Assembly: GCA_051881775.1 (NCBI GenBank)
Contig: JBJEQN010000081.1
Span: 1-9,804, forward strand
From: UMGS363 sp051881775
GTDB lineage: Bacteria; Bacillota; Clostridia; Oscillospirales; Ruminococcaceae
Direction: 5' to 3'
Length of the DNA: 9,804 nt
Shown: piece by piece, positions 1 through 6,540 of the stretch
Layout of the letters: each line of letters starts with the position of its first letter
How positions within the stretch are numbered: position 1 is the first letter of the stretch
The notes under the pieces: model-generated
What the model saw: only the letters and a program-made list of their open reading frames with translations
What the model was told of the DNA's origin: nothing
The model's database searches: none
Translations under genes and position numbers: made by a program

Positions 1-2758
1 CGAGAGAACCAACGTTGACGGTAATGGGAGAACCTGCGTCAAAGCCTGCATTTACGGTCATAGTGCCGAAGCCTGTTATGTTGCAGCCGCCGAACATACT
101 GTCAAGAGTAAGCTCGCTCTTTGTGCCGCCCTTTAATGCGTTGAGATTTTTCGATGAAAATTCATTCAGCGTAAGGTTCTTGGAGGTCGTAAGAGTATAA
201 CCCTTTGCGTTTGTAGTGTTTATCATAACATTTACAAGCACAAGGTCAACGCCGACAGAAACGGAAGCTGCATCCTTAACGGTGATAGACTGTCCCGATG
301 TCGATGTGACAGTTACGCTCTTCACCTTTGTGGGGAGAGCAAACTTTGCGGTCTCAACGTTGTCTGTGATAACAATGGTAACAGGAACGCCGCTAAGGCT
401 CTTGTCACCGTTTATTGCTGTTACAGCCTCGTCAAACAATGCATATGCGCCGTAATAATCTGCTTCTTCGCCGTAATATGCATAAACTCTTGGGAGAGTT
501 GCCTTGATTGCTGTGCCGTCCTTGTAGATAGCATAGTTATAATCGGTGTCCTCTTCTTCGCCGACTATAGTGAATGCCGACTTGAAGCAGGTAGCTGCAG
601 CTGTTTTAGCGTTAAGGAGAGTTGTTCCGTTTGCGATCTCGGTATAAATGAAATAGCCGTCCTTCTCTACAACGGGGATAAGGTTGACCTTTTCGCCGCC
701 CTTGGAAGTAACCGCTCCGGTAACGGAAACATTTGCATTCTGCTCTATGCAAAGATCAAATGCGCCTGTATTGGTTATTGTGCCGATAACAGCATTGCCC
801 GACATAATGAAGAATTTGTTGTTGCCGTTGTTGTAGCTGTCTGCTGTTGATGTAACGGCTGTGATGTTAATTGATTTAGCGCCGCCGTCTACTACATTTG
901 CGAAAGAGCCTTCAAAATTAAGAGCCTTGATGCTTACAACGGCATTTTCCGCAAAGTAAACGGTATTTCCGTCAGAACCCGGGTTCTTAACGGTGATAGT
1001 CTTTGAAGCGGAGGTCACATTTCCGCCGAGAGTTGCTTCTGCTTCAAATATAACATCGCAGTTTGCCGTTAATCCGCCGCTGAAGGTGTAAGATGCGGGG
1101 CCTGCGAATGTAACGGACTTTGCAGCACCAACGGTAACAGCGCTGCTTACTGTTACATCGGCAAGCTCATCTTCAATAACCTCGCCTGTATAGGTGATAA
1201 CGTAATCTGCCTTTGAGTTATTGGATCTGCTGATGTAGCTGAGTGCTTCTTCAACGGAAACAGCGGACTTTGTCTTGCCGTTGCCGCTTACCAGGAAGTT
1301 GCTGTCGCCCACTTGGAAATTATCGCCGTGGTTATCGTAGGAATATTTAGTTGCAGTACATATTTCGGGGCTATATACCTCGGTATATCCATCAAAAGCA
1401 TAATGGTCGCTTAAAAAATTGTTATCGGTAACATTAAAATATCTGTAATAATACTGCGCACCGTCAAAAGACTGCTGATATTCGGGAGCAAGGTCATCCC
1501 ATGTTGAGTCAAAGTTATACCATTCATCGTCAAGGCATATCTGGTTCCACGCATGACCGGTTGTAGGATCGCCTTTTTCTGCGCAGCCCACAATATAAAG
1601 GTTTTCAATGCCCAGAGCGTTAAAGAACAGCTGTGAGCACTTTGCGTAGGATTCGCATACGCATACGCCGTGGAGCAAAAGTCCCGTTATATCGTGGTCA
1701 TAGGGGCTTTCACCTGCTTTGTGGAGATCGGGGTCGTAAATGGTGTTGTTGCAGAGATAATCGTGAATGTACCATTCCTTGCTGTACTCGTTGGCATATA
1801 TTGAAGCGCCTTCAATTACCTTATCTACTACTTCAAAGATTTCGGATTTGGTAGACTGACGCTTGCTGCCGTTAAGGTATTCGGTCAGTTTTTCATCTAC
1901 AAGGAAAGTCATTCCTATAATTCCCGAAGAATTACTGCTGTACAGAGAGCCATGACCTAACCAGAAAAACTGGGGGTTGTCATATCCAAGGGCGCTTAAT
2001 GCTCTTTTATAATTTTCGTAGGTAGCGCCGGAAACCGAAAAGGTCACACGACCGTTTCCGTTGCTGTCTATAAAACCGGGGACATATTCGGTCACTAATT
2101 CGCCGTCTTCATTATAATATTGCACCGGAATGTCCTCGGTGCCGTTTTCCGTTGAGGTATCGATAGCCACAGCACGGGCATACATAGCCTCATAGAGCTT
2201 CTTTTCGGTAGAAGTAAGAGCGTTGTAGCCGTCGGAGGAAGCATAGATGCTTGGTTTATATGCGTTTATCGCATTGTATACATTATTGCTTTCTTCGGGC
2301 CATTCGTTCAGGATATGTATTCCGTAATAAGGAATAACATCTCCCGTCAGGGTTTCGGTAAGAGCGGACAGATCCGTGTCTGTATAAAGTACAGAGTTAT
2401 CGGATAAGTCAAATCGTTCTTCGTAAGAAGTAGTCTTGTCCTCGGAGTCTTCTTCGCCCTCCTCGGAGCCTGTTTCACCGTCTTCGGAGCCTTCTTCACT
2501 GTCCTCGGAGCCTGTTTCACCGTCTTCGGAGCCTTCTTCACTGTCCTCGGAGCCTGTTTCACCGTCCTCGGAGCCTGTTTCGCCGTCATCGGGGTCAGTT
2601 TCGCCGCCTGTGGGGTCTGTTTCACCGCTTACGGTACCGGATGAAGCACCGTCTTCGGCAAATGCAGAGAGCGTTCCAAGTCCTGTTCCCGTCGGGGACA
2701 ATAACATTCCCAAAGCAACAAGACCCGAAACAATGCGTTTTCTCATTGTGCCATTCAT
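1..2758 (-). CDS. Secreted transglutaminase-like protein with acidic repeat linker (3' end beyond window)
   Basis: The frame is open from the ATG at 2758 to the window edge (919 complete codons, no stop), so the C-terminus is missing. Residues 1-34 are a signal peptide (MRKR, hydrophobic core, cleavage likely after AFA before ED). Residues about 44-107 are a Gly/Ser/Glu/Asp linker made by a 21-bp tandem repeat. A transglutaminase-like domain follows at roughly 300-440: HGVCVCESYA with C368 as probable nucleophile, GHAWN with H402, and WYNFDSTWDD with D417. From about 500 onward the protein is rich in Val, Thr, Ala and Asn with repeating short beta-strand-like segments, resembling beta-helix or adhesin-like regions. 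The start at 2758 is preferred over the ATG at 2746 because AAAGGAAGG (2769-2777) lies 10 nt upstream. The protein is inferred to be exported, acting in protein or peptide processing or surface structure; the substrate is unknown. An anchor such as a dockerin or sorting signal could lie beyond the edge and cannot be judged. Confidence 0.9.
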   Translation of the reverse strand, partial: MNGTMRKRIVSGLVALGMLLSPTGTGLGTLSAFAEDGASSGTVSGETDPTGGETDPDDGETGSEDGETGSEDSEEGSEDGETGSEDSEEGSEDGETGSEEGEEDSEDKTTSYEERFDLSDNSVLYTDTDLSALTETLTGDVIPYYGIHILNEWPEESNNVYNAINAYKPSIYASSDGYNALTSTEKKLYEAMYARAVAIDTSTENGTEDIPVQYYNEDGELVTEYVPGFIDSNGNGRVTFSVSGATYENYKRALSALGYDNPQFFWLGHGSLYSSNSSGIIGMTFLVDEKLTEYLNGSKRQSTKSEIFEVVDKVIEGASIYANEYSKEWYIHDYLCNNTIYDPDLHKAGESPYDHDITGLLLHGVCVCESYAKCSQLFFNALGIENLYIVGCAEKGDPTTGHAWNQICLDDEWYNFDSTWDDLAPEYQQSFDGAQYYYRYFNVTDNNFLSDHYAFDGYTEVYSPEICTATKYSYDNHGDNFQVGDSNFLVSGNGKTKSAVSVEEALSYISRSNNSKADYVITYTGEVIEDELADVTVSSAVTVGAAKSVTFAGPASYTFSGGLTANCDVIFEAEATLGGNVTSASKTITVKNPGSDGNTVYFAENAVVSIKALNFEGSFANVVDGGAKSINITAVTSTADSYNNGNNKFFIMSGNAVIGTITNTGAFDLCIEQNANVSVTGAVTSKGGEKVNLIPVVEKDGYFIYTEIANGTTLLNAKTAAATCFKSAFTIVGEEEDTDYNYAIYKDGTAIKATLPRVYAYYGEEADYYGAYALFDEAVTAINGDKSLSGVPVTIVITDNVETAKFALPTKVKSVTVTSTSGQSITVKDAASVSVGVDLVLVNVMINTTNAKGYTLTTSKNLTLNEFSSKNLNALKGGTKSELTLDSMFGGCNITGFGTMTVNAGFDAGSPITVNVGSL
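2439..2627 (-). repeat. 21-bp tandem repeat coding the acidic linker (about 9 units)
   Basis: Nine consecutive 21-nt units run from 2439 to 2627. The commonest plus-strand form is TCCTCGGAGCCTGTTTCACC plus G, alternating in the middle with TCTTCGGAGCCTTCTTCACT plus G, so part of the array repeats with a 42-bp higher-order period. On the coding (minus) strand the units encode seven-residue steps such as GSEDGET and GSEDSEE. The outer units are more diverged (GETDPDD, EEDSED). Such in-frame arrays expand and contract by slippage without shifting the frame. The product is a highly negative, probably disordered spacer between the signal peptide and the transglutaminase-like domain. Confidence 0.92.
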
Positions 2759-2785
2759 ACTGCAATGACCTTCCTTTCATTTCGC

Positions 2786-2889
2786 CCGAAAAAGAATAAT
2801 ACCCCTCTCTTTCGGACAGATTTTCAGTATCTCCCCATTTTTCCGCATTTTACCATAGCTTTTTACAGCGGAAGATCCGAGCATACTGA
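2786..2889 (-). promoter_or_regulatory. Probable structured 5' leader of the transglutaminase-like gene
   Basis: The predicted transcript start (about 2892) lies some 134 nt before the start codon, and the leader holds nested complementary arms. TCAGTAT (minus strand, 2889-2883) pairs with ATACTGA (2830-2824). After a bulged G the helix can continue with CTC/GAG. Inside it, TTCCGC (2873-2868) pairs with GCGGAA (2846-2841). A second hairpin, with arms at 2815-2810 and 2791-2786 (CCGAAA/TTTCGG), lies just before the ribosome site. I do not recognise a known riboswitch: the conserved core of class I c-di-GMP aptamers is absent. It could be a mRNA-stabilising or regulatory leader, or chance pairing. 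Confidence 0.4.
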
Positions 2890-2898
2890 TGTAGTGTA

Positions 2899-2927
2899 AT
2901 TATATCACATTAAAAAACAAATTGCAA
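2899..2927 (-). promoter_or_regulatory. Sigma-A-type promoter of the transglutaminase-like gene
   Basis: On the minus strand a -35 TTGCAA (2927-2922) is followed after exactly 17 bp by TATAAT (2904-2899), with TGA directly before it, giving an extended -10. The expected start is near 2892. The -10 module TAATGTGATATAAT is identical to the one before the neighbouring GGDEF gene. Confidence 0.8.
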
Positions 2928-2971
2928 TATTTTTGTGAATTATTTAACCTGATTTTATATAATTTTTTGGC

Positions 2972-3016
2972 AAAAAAATACACCGGTTTTGTCGTATTGA
3001 CCAAACCGGCGTGTGT
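2972..3016 (-). terminator. Rho-independent terminator of the GGDEF gene
   Basis: On the minus strand the arm AAACCGG, in its complementary positions 3009-3003 and 2989-2983, makes a 7-bp GC-containing stem. After a 2-nt bulge the stem extends with about five further pairs (2978-2982 with 3012-3016). It is followed by a run of seven T (plus-strand A 2978-2972). It lies about 30 nt after the stop codon at 3046, and the opposite direction has no comparable T run, so it serves the minus-strand gene. Confidence 0.82.
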
Positions 3017-3045
3017 GTTGAAAAAATATTGTAATTATAGGAATT

Positions 3046-4926
3046 TTACTGGAAATCCATTCCTTTTTTGCGGAACTTATCTATATACATAAGCTGGTCG
3101 GACTTGCGGACAAGCTCTTCAAAGTCAATGGTATCATCGTCGGAGGTGTATATTCCAACGCTTGCAGAGACTGTATAAGGCTTGCCTGAGCCTTCGTTGA
3201 ACCTTTCGAGAGAAGCGTATATATCCTCTTTTATCTTTGACGGCTCACATTCTGCGCCTACAACGGCAAACATTTCGTCACCGCCGAAGCGTATGCAGAT
3301 AGAATCCTCGGGGCAGGAGCTTTTCAGCGCAGAAGCAATGGCTTTTATCGCCACGTCGCCCTCGTCGTGACCGTAGGTGTCGTTTATATTTTTAAGCCCG
3401 TCAAGGTCGGCAAGAACAGCGGTAATGACATTTCCTCTGTGCTTTTTCTTGAATTCCGGGAAATCCTTGGAGAAGCCAAGCCTGTTGTAAAGCCCCGTCA
3501 GAGAGTCGTACTTATACATATTTTCTATCTGCTTCCCCAGATATTTCTGATAGCGCATATTTCTGAAGCCGCTTATGCCGCTGTTCAGATAGCTTACTAT
3601 CTGACTTATTTTTATATAATTGTCCGGAGTAAAATCGTTGTAGAAAAAGCAGGCGTAGCCAAGGGGAATATCAAGGAAGGACAAAGCGTTGAACACAACG
3701 GGGAATTTCCTGCTTTCAACGGTATGCTCCGGGTCGGGAAAAAGCTGCTTTATATCTATCTGCTCTATCCTGCCGCGTTTGCTGTTATCAAAATCAAGAA
3801 CAACGTGCAGCTTTTCGCCGAAAGCCGTTTCGCTGTGTATTTCACGGGGGTTGCAGCTTTCGTCCAGCGCCTCGTCCTTGAGGATACAAGTCATATCATA
3901 AAGGATCTCCTTGTTGTCAAGAAGAACGCTCAGCTCCTCCGCTGTGCCGCAGTCCTGCATTTTTGAAGCAAGTACGTTAAGGCTCCTTGCCTCGTCCTGA
4001 AAACGATAAAAGCGGTCGTTGATGCTGTTAAGATAGTCCGAAACGCTTATGAGGTTTGAGGGGGTGCAGCCGCAGGATTCCGATCCTATAAATCTCGGCT
4101 CTATGTAATATGTACGCTGTATTTTTTCGGCGTTGTAGAAATCCTTTATAAGCTCCGCCGCAGTATCCGCCATATCCTTGTAGCTGCAAAGGCAGGAGGT
4201 TATCTTCGGTATGGAGAAATTTATCTCTTCGATGCCGTCAAAGCCCGTAACTATAACATCCCGGGGAACCTTGAAGCCCCTTTGTTCAAGGGCGGCGGAG
4301 GCGGCTATTGCCATAACATCGTTTGCACAGATGATCGCCTCGGGTATGCGGTTTTCATCGGCAAGCCTGAATACAGCCCTCTGAGCCGGTATCGACCAGA
4401 AATCGCCGTAGCTTACGCAGCTGTCGTCAAATGGTATACCGTATTCTTCAAGGGTCTCTCTGAACACCTTAAGACGGGAGTCGGAGAAGTCGTTGCCCTT
4501 AATTCCTGCGATAAAATGCAGCTTTCTCACGTTATGCTCTTCGATAACGTGCCTTACCACCTTGCGGAAGCCTTCTTCGTAATCAAAATTGAGGTTTATG
4601 CAGCCGTCATAATGTCCGTCAAGAACAAGCACGGGCTTTCCGGCTTTTTGTGCGCTGCCGATTATTTGATCCACAACGCTGCGCCTTTTGATCTTTTCAC
4701 TGTAAATTATCACGGCGTCCACTACGGAATAATCTATAAGCTCAAAGACCTTTGCTTCGCCGTCCTCAACGGGGGTGTTCCAGAAAAGATCGGAGCTTGT
4801 GTTATATATAAAAAGACGGCAGTCATCCTTTACTATGCGGTCATTGAGTTCATGTATAAAGTCAAGGCATATTGCGTCATGCACTCTCGATGTACAAAGA
4901 GCGATGATCTTATTTTTTCCGATCAA
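3046..4926 (-). CDS. Cytosolic LacI-like ligand-sensor / GGDEF diguanylate cyclase
   Basis: This 626-residue protein has no signal peptide or membrane segment. Residues about 5-285 match the effector-binding fold of LacI-family regulators (periplasmic-binding-protein-like) but lack the DNA-binding helix-turn-helix: KIIALCTSRVHDAICLDF, then FIAGIKG...SR, AIICANDVMA, VTGFDG, and a closing GSESCGC. Residues about 290-465 are an unassigned linker or sensor. Residues about 470-626 are a GGDEF domain: DSLTGLYNR (474-482), metal-binding ADLDG with D507, NDTYGH, and RFGGDEMF (548-552). The fifth motif residue is Met instead of Phe. The inhibitory RxxD site is absent (CPED, 538-541). Since the metal and catalytic acidic residues are kept, it is probably active, making c-di-GMP in response to a small intracellular ligand, perhaps a sugar (inference). 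The start is TTG at 4926, fixed by AAAGAGGTG six nt upstream. It has its own promoter and terminator and is divergent from the alcohol dehydrogenase gene. Confidence 0.93.
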   Translation of the reverse strand: MIGKNKIIALCTSRVHDAICLDFIHELNDRIVKDDCRLFIYNTSSDLFWNTPVEDGEAKVFELIDYSVVDAVIIYSEKIKRRSVVDQIIGSAQKAGKPVLVLDGHYDGCINLNFDYEEGFRKVVRHVIEEHNVRKLHFIAGIKGNDFSDSRLKVFRETLEEYGIPFDDSCVSYGDFWSIPAQRAVFRLADENRIPEAIICANDVMAIAASAALEQRGFKVPRDVIVTGFDGIEEINFSIPKITSCLCSYKDMADTAAELIKDFYNAEKIQRTYYIEPRFIGSESCGCTPSNLISVSDYLNSINDRFYRFQDEARSLNVLASKMQDCGTAEELSVLLDNKEILYDMTCILKDEALDESCNPREIHSETAFGEKLHVVLDFDNSKRGRIEQIDIKQLFPDPEHTVESRKFPVVFNALSFLDIPLGYACFFYNDFTPDNYIKISQIVSYLNSGISGFRNMRYQKYLGKQIENMYKYDSLTGLYNRLGFSKDFPEFKKKHRGNVITAVLADLDGLKNINDTYGHDEGDVAIKAIASALKSSCPEDSICIRFGGDEMFAVVGAECEPSKIKEDIYASLERFNEGSGKPYTVSASVGIYTSDDDTIDFEELVRKSDQLMYIDKFRKKGMDFQ

Positions 4927-4932
4927 GTCCTA

Positions 4933-4941
4933 CACCTCTTT
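4933..4941 (-). promoter_or_regulatory. Ribosome site fixing the TTG start of the GGDEF gene
   Basis: The minus strand reads AAAGAGGTG and then six nt to TTG at 4926. No ATG or GTG is as well placed, and the LacI-like fold begins at once (IGKNKIIALC), so TTG is the likely initiator. Confidence 0.8.
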
Positions 4942-4966
4942 CCGGCAAAAAAATATTATTGGTTTT

Positions 4967-4995
4967 ATTATATCACATTATATCCTGCATTTCAA
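4967..4995 (-). promoter_or_regulatory. Promoter of the GGDEF gene
   Basis: On the minus strand TTGAAA (4995-4990) is followed by a 17-bp spacer and TATAAT (4972-4967), preceded by TGA as an extended -10. A second TATAAT starts 10 bp upstream (TATAATGTGATATAAT), so two overlapping start choices are possible. The expected transcript start is near 4960, giving a leader of about 34 nt. Confidence 0.83.
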
Positions 4996-5001
4996 TCCCT
5001 T

Positions 5002-5037
5002 TTTGTGCAAAATGTAGTATGCACATCTTTGTGCAAA
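5002..5037 (+). promoter_or_regulatory. Cluster of TGTGCA motifs, candidate protein-binding region
   Basis: TTTGTGCAAA occurs twice, at 5002-5011 and 5028-5037, 26 bp apart, each followed by A/T-TG. Between them TGCACA (5020-5025) gives a third TGTGCA on the other strand. The first and second form an inverted pair with a 10-nt spacer; the second and third form one with a 4-nt spacer. The cluster begins seven bp upstream of the -35 of the GGDEF promoter. The binding protein is unknown. Confidence 0.4.
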
Positions 5038-5044
5038 TTGTGAT

Positions 5045-5081
5045 ATGTAAAAATTTATATGTGTCATATAAAATTATACAT
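5045..5081. promoter_or_regulatory. 37-bp inverted repeat next to the alcohol dehydrogenase promoter, candidate operator
   Basis: The arms are ATGTAAAAATTTATATG (5045-5061) and CATATAAAATTATACAT (5065-5081), separated by TGT. Fifteen of 17 positions pair, with a perfect ATATG-TGT-CATAT core. It ends right where the weak -35 of the downstream extended -10 promoter should begin. It does not match the classical Rex consensus (TTGTTAA-N4-TTAACAA). The region is very AT-rich, which raises the chance of accidental symmetry. Confidence 0.5.
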
Positions 5082-5101
5082 TTCTTTTTTCTTGGCACCT
5101 G

Positions 5102-5110
5102 TGTTATAAT
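5102..5110 (+). promoter_or_regulatory. Extended -10 promoter of the alcohol dehydrogenase gene
   Basis: TGTTATAAT is a full extended -10. The hexamer 17 bp upstream (5082-5087, TTCTTT) is a poor -35, so the promoter probably depends on the extended -10 or on an activator. The start would be near 5117, with a leader of about 87 nt. Confidence 0.72.
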
Positions 5111-5203
5111 TACATTGGTCAAAGCGGATAAATTTTCCTGCTTTCCGTACATATTTATTACACACATTTTACAAAAATCAATTAAAAACGGAGGATTACT
5201 ACC

Positions 5204-6421
5204 ATGGCAAGATTCACTTTACCCAGAGACCTTTATTTCGGAAAGGGCGCAATTGAAAATCTTAAGAATTTTAAGGGCAAAAAGGCTATGATCGTTGTAG
5301 GCGGCGGTTCAATGAAGCGCTTTGGATTCCTGCAGAGAGCCGAGGATTACCTTAAAGAAGCCGGAATGGAGGTCGCTCTTTACGAAGGCGTTGAACCCGA
5401 TCCTTCCGTTGAAACAGTTATGAAGGGCGCACAGGCTATGCTCGACTTTGGTCCCGACTGGATCGTTGCTATCGGCGGCGGCTCTCCTATCGACGCTGCA
5501 AAGGCAATGTGGATCAAGTATGAATACCCCGACTGTACCTTTGAGGATATGTGCAAGGTGTTCGGTATCCCCGAGCTTCGCAAAAAGGCTAAGTTCTGCG
5601 CAATTTCTTCCACCTCCGGCACAGCTACCGAGGTAACCGCATTCTCCATCATCACCGATTATTCCAAGGGCATCAAGTACCCTATCGCTGACTTTGAGAT
5701 CACTCCCGATGTTGCTATCGTTGACCCCGACCTTGCAGAAACAATGCCTCAGAAGCTTGTTGCTCACACAGGTATGGACGCTATCACACACGCTGTGGAA
5801 GCATACGTTTCCACTGCAAACAGCAATTACTCCGATCCTCTTGCTATCCACGCTATCGAAATGATACAGGCAGACCTTGTTGATTCCTACAACGGCGATA
5901 TGGCTGCCCGTGACAGAATGCACGACGCACAGTGCCTTGCAGGTATGGCATTCTCCAACGCTCTTCTGGGTATCGTTCACTCTATGGCTCATAAGACAGG
6001 CGCAGCCTTTGCAGACTACGGCGCACACATCATCCACGGCGCTGCAAACGCAATGTACCTGCCTAAGGTAATCGCATTCAATGCAAAGGATCCCACAGCT
6101 AAGAAGCGTTACGGCGTTATTGCAGATTATATGCACCTCGGCGGCGCAAACGATGATGAAAAGGTAGCTCTGCTCATCAAGTTCCTCCGCAAGATGAACG
6201 ACGACCTGAAGATCCCTCACTGCATCAAGAATTACGGCGCAGACAGCTATCCCACCGAGCAGGGCTTCGTTCCCGAGGAAGTATTCCTTGAAAGACTGCC
6301 CGAGATCGCAAAGAACGCTATCGGCGACGCTTGCACAGGTTCAAATCCCCGTCAGCCTTCTCAGGAAGAAATGGAAAAGCTGCTTAAGTGCTGCTACTAC
6401 GACACAGAAGTTGATTTCTGA
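5204..6421 (+). CDS. Iron-containing alcohol dehydrogenase
   Basis: This 405-residue protein covers the usual full length of type III (iron-dependent) alcohol dehydrogenases and most resembles the dehydrogenase half of AdhE and clostridial butanol-type enzymes. These reduce aldehydes to alcohols with NAD(P)H in the cytosol during fermentation. The N-terminal half binds the nucleotide: VVGGGS (31-36), AIGGGSPIDAAK (89-100), and SSTSGTATEVTAF (135-147). The C-terminal half carries the metal ligands: MDAITHAVEAY gives D192 and H196, GIVHSMAHKTG gives H259 (with H263 as the expected catalytic His), and HIIHGAANA gives H278. The last site sits a few residues further from H263 than in FucO, a spacing I recall from clostridial relatives. 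It is a lone gene with GGAGG (5190-5194) nine nt before the ATG, and its own promoter and terminator. Codons are biased to AAG, ATC, GAC, AAC and GGC, which suggests high expression. The substrate cannot be fixed from sequence. Confidence 0.95.
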   Translation: MARFTLPRDLYFGKGAIENLKNFKGKKAMIVVGGGSMKRFGFLQRAEDYLKEAGMEVALYEGVEPDPSVETVMKGAQAMLDFGPDWIVAIGGGSPIDAAKAMWIKYEYPDCTFEDMCKVFGIPELRKKAKFCAISSTSGTATEVTAFSIITDYSKGIKYPIADFEITPDVAIVDPDLAETMPQKLVAHTGMDAITHAVEAYVSTANSNYSDPLAIHAIEMIQADLVDSYNGDMAARDRMHDAQCLAGMAFSNALLGIVHSMAHKTGAAFADYGAHIIHGAANAMYLPKVIAFNAKDPTAKKRYGVIADYMHLGGANDDEKVALLIKFLRKMNDDLKIPHCIKNYGADSYPTEQGFVPEEVFLERLPEIAKNAIGDACTGSNPRQPSQEEMEKLLKCCYYDTEVDF

Positions 6422-6456
6422 TACATATAAGCAAAATTGCTGATATAACAATACTA

Positions 6457-6488
6457 AGGGCTGCTGCAGTGTGTTCTGCAGCAGCCCT
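6457..6488 (+). terminator. Perfect hairpin after the alcohol dehydrogenase gene
   Basis: AGGGCTGCTGCAG (6457-6469) and CTGCAGCAGCCCT (6476-6488) form a perfect 13-bp stem around the loop TGTGTT, starting 35 nt after the stop codon. The following tract (ATTTATG) is a weak U run. On the opposite strand the tract is TTAGTATTGTT, also weak, so it could act for both converging transcripts. Confidence 0.75.
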
Positions 6489-6540
6489 ATTTATGCCGTA
6501 AAATGAATAATTAAGCTAATACTAATTCCGAATTTAATCA

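Noticed and set aside
2436..2768. Ser/Pro-rich plus-strand frame with SSEPVSP repeats
   Set aside because: It is the reverse reading of the 21-bp repeat that codes the acidic linker on the minus strand.
2786..2889. Class I c-di-GMP riboswitch
   Set aside because: The conserved aptamer core is absent, although the leader looks structured.
4282..5043. 253-codon plus-strand open frame overlapping the GGDEF gene and its promoter
   Set aside because: It is a shadow of the GGDEF frame, runs through the regulatory region, and has no recognisable domain.
5092..5097. TTGGCA as the -35 of the alcohol dehydrogenase promoter
   Set aside because: It is only 7 bp from TATAAT, far short of a working spacer.
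5309..6220. 303-codon open frame antisense to the alcohol dehydrogenase gene
   Set aside because: It is Cys/Val/His-rich with no family features and lies opposite a full-length, well-matched enzyme whose codon bias explains the lack of stops.
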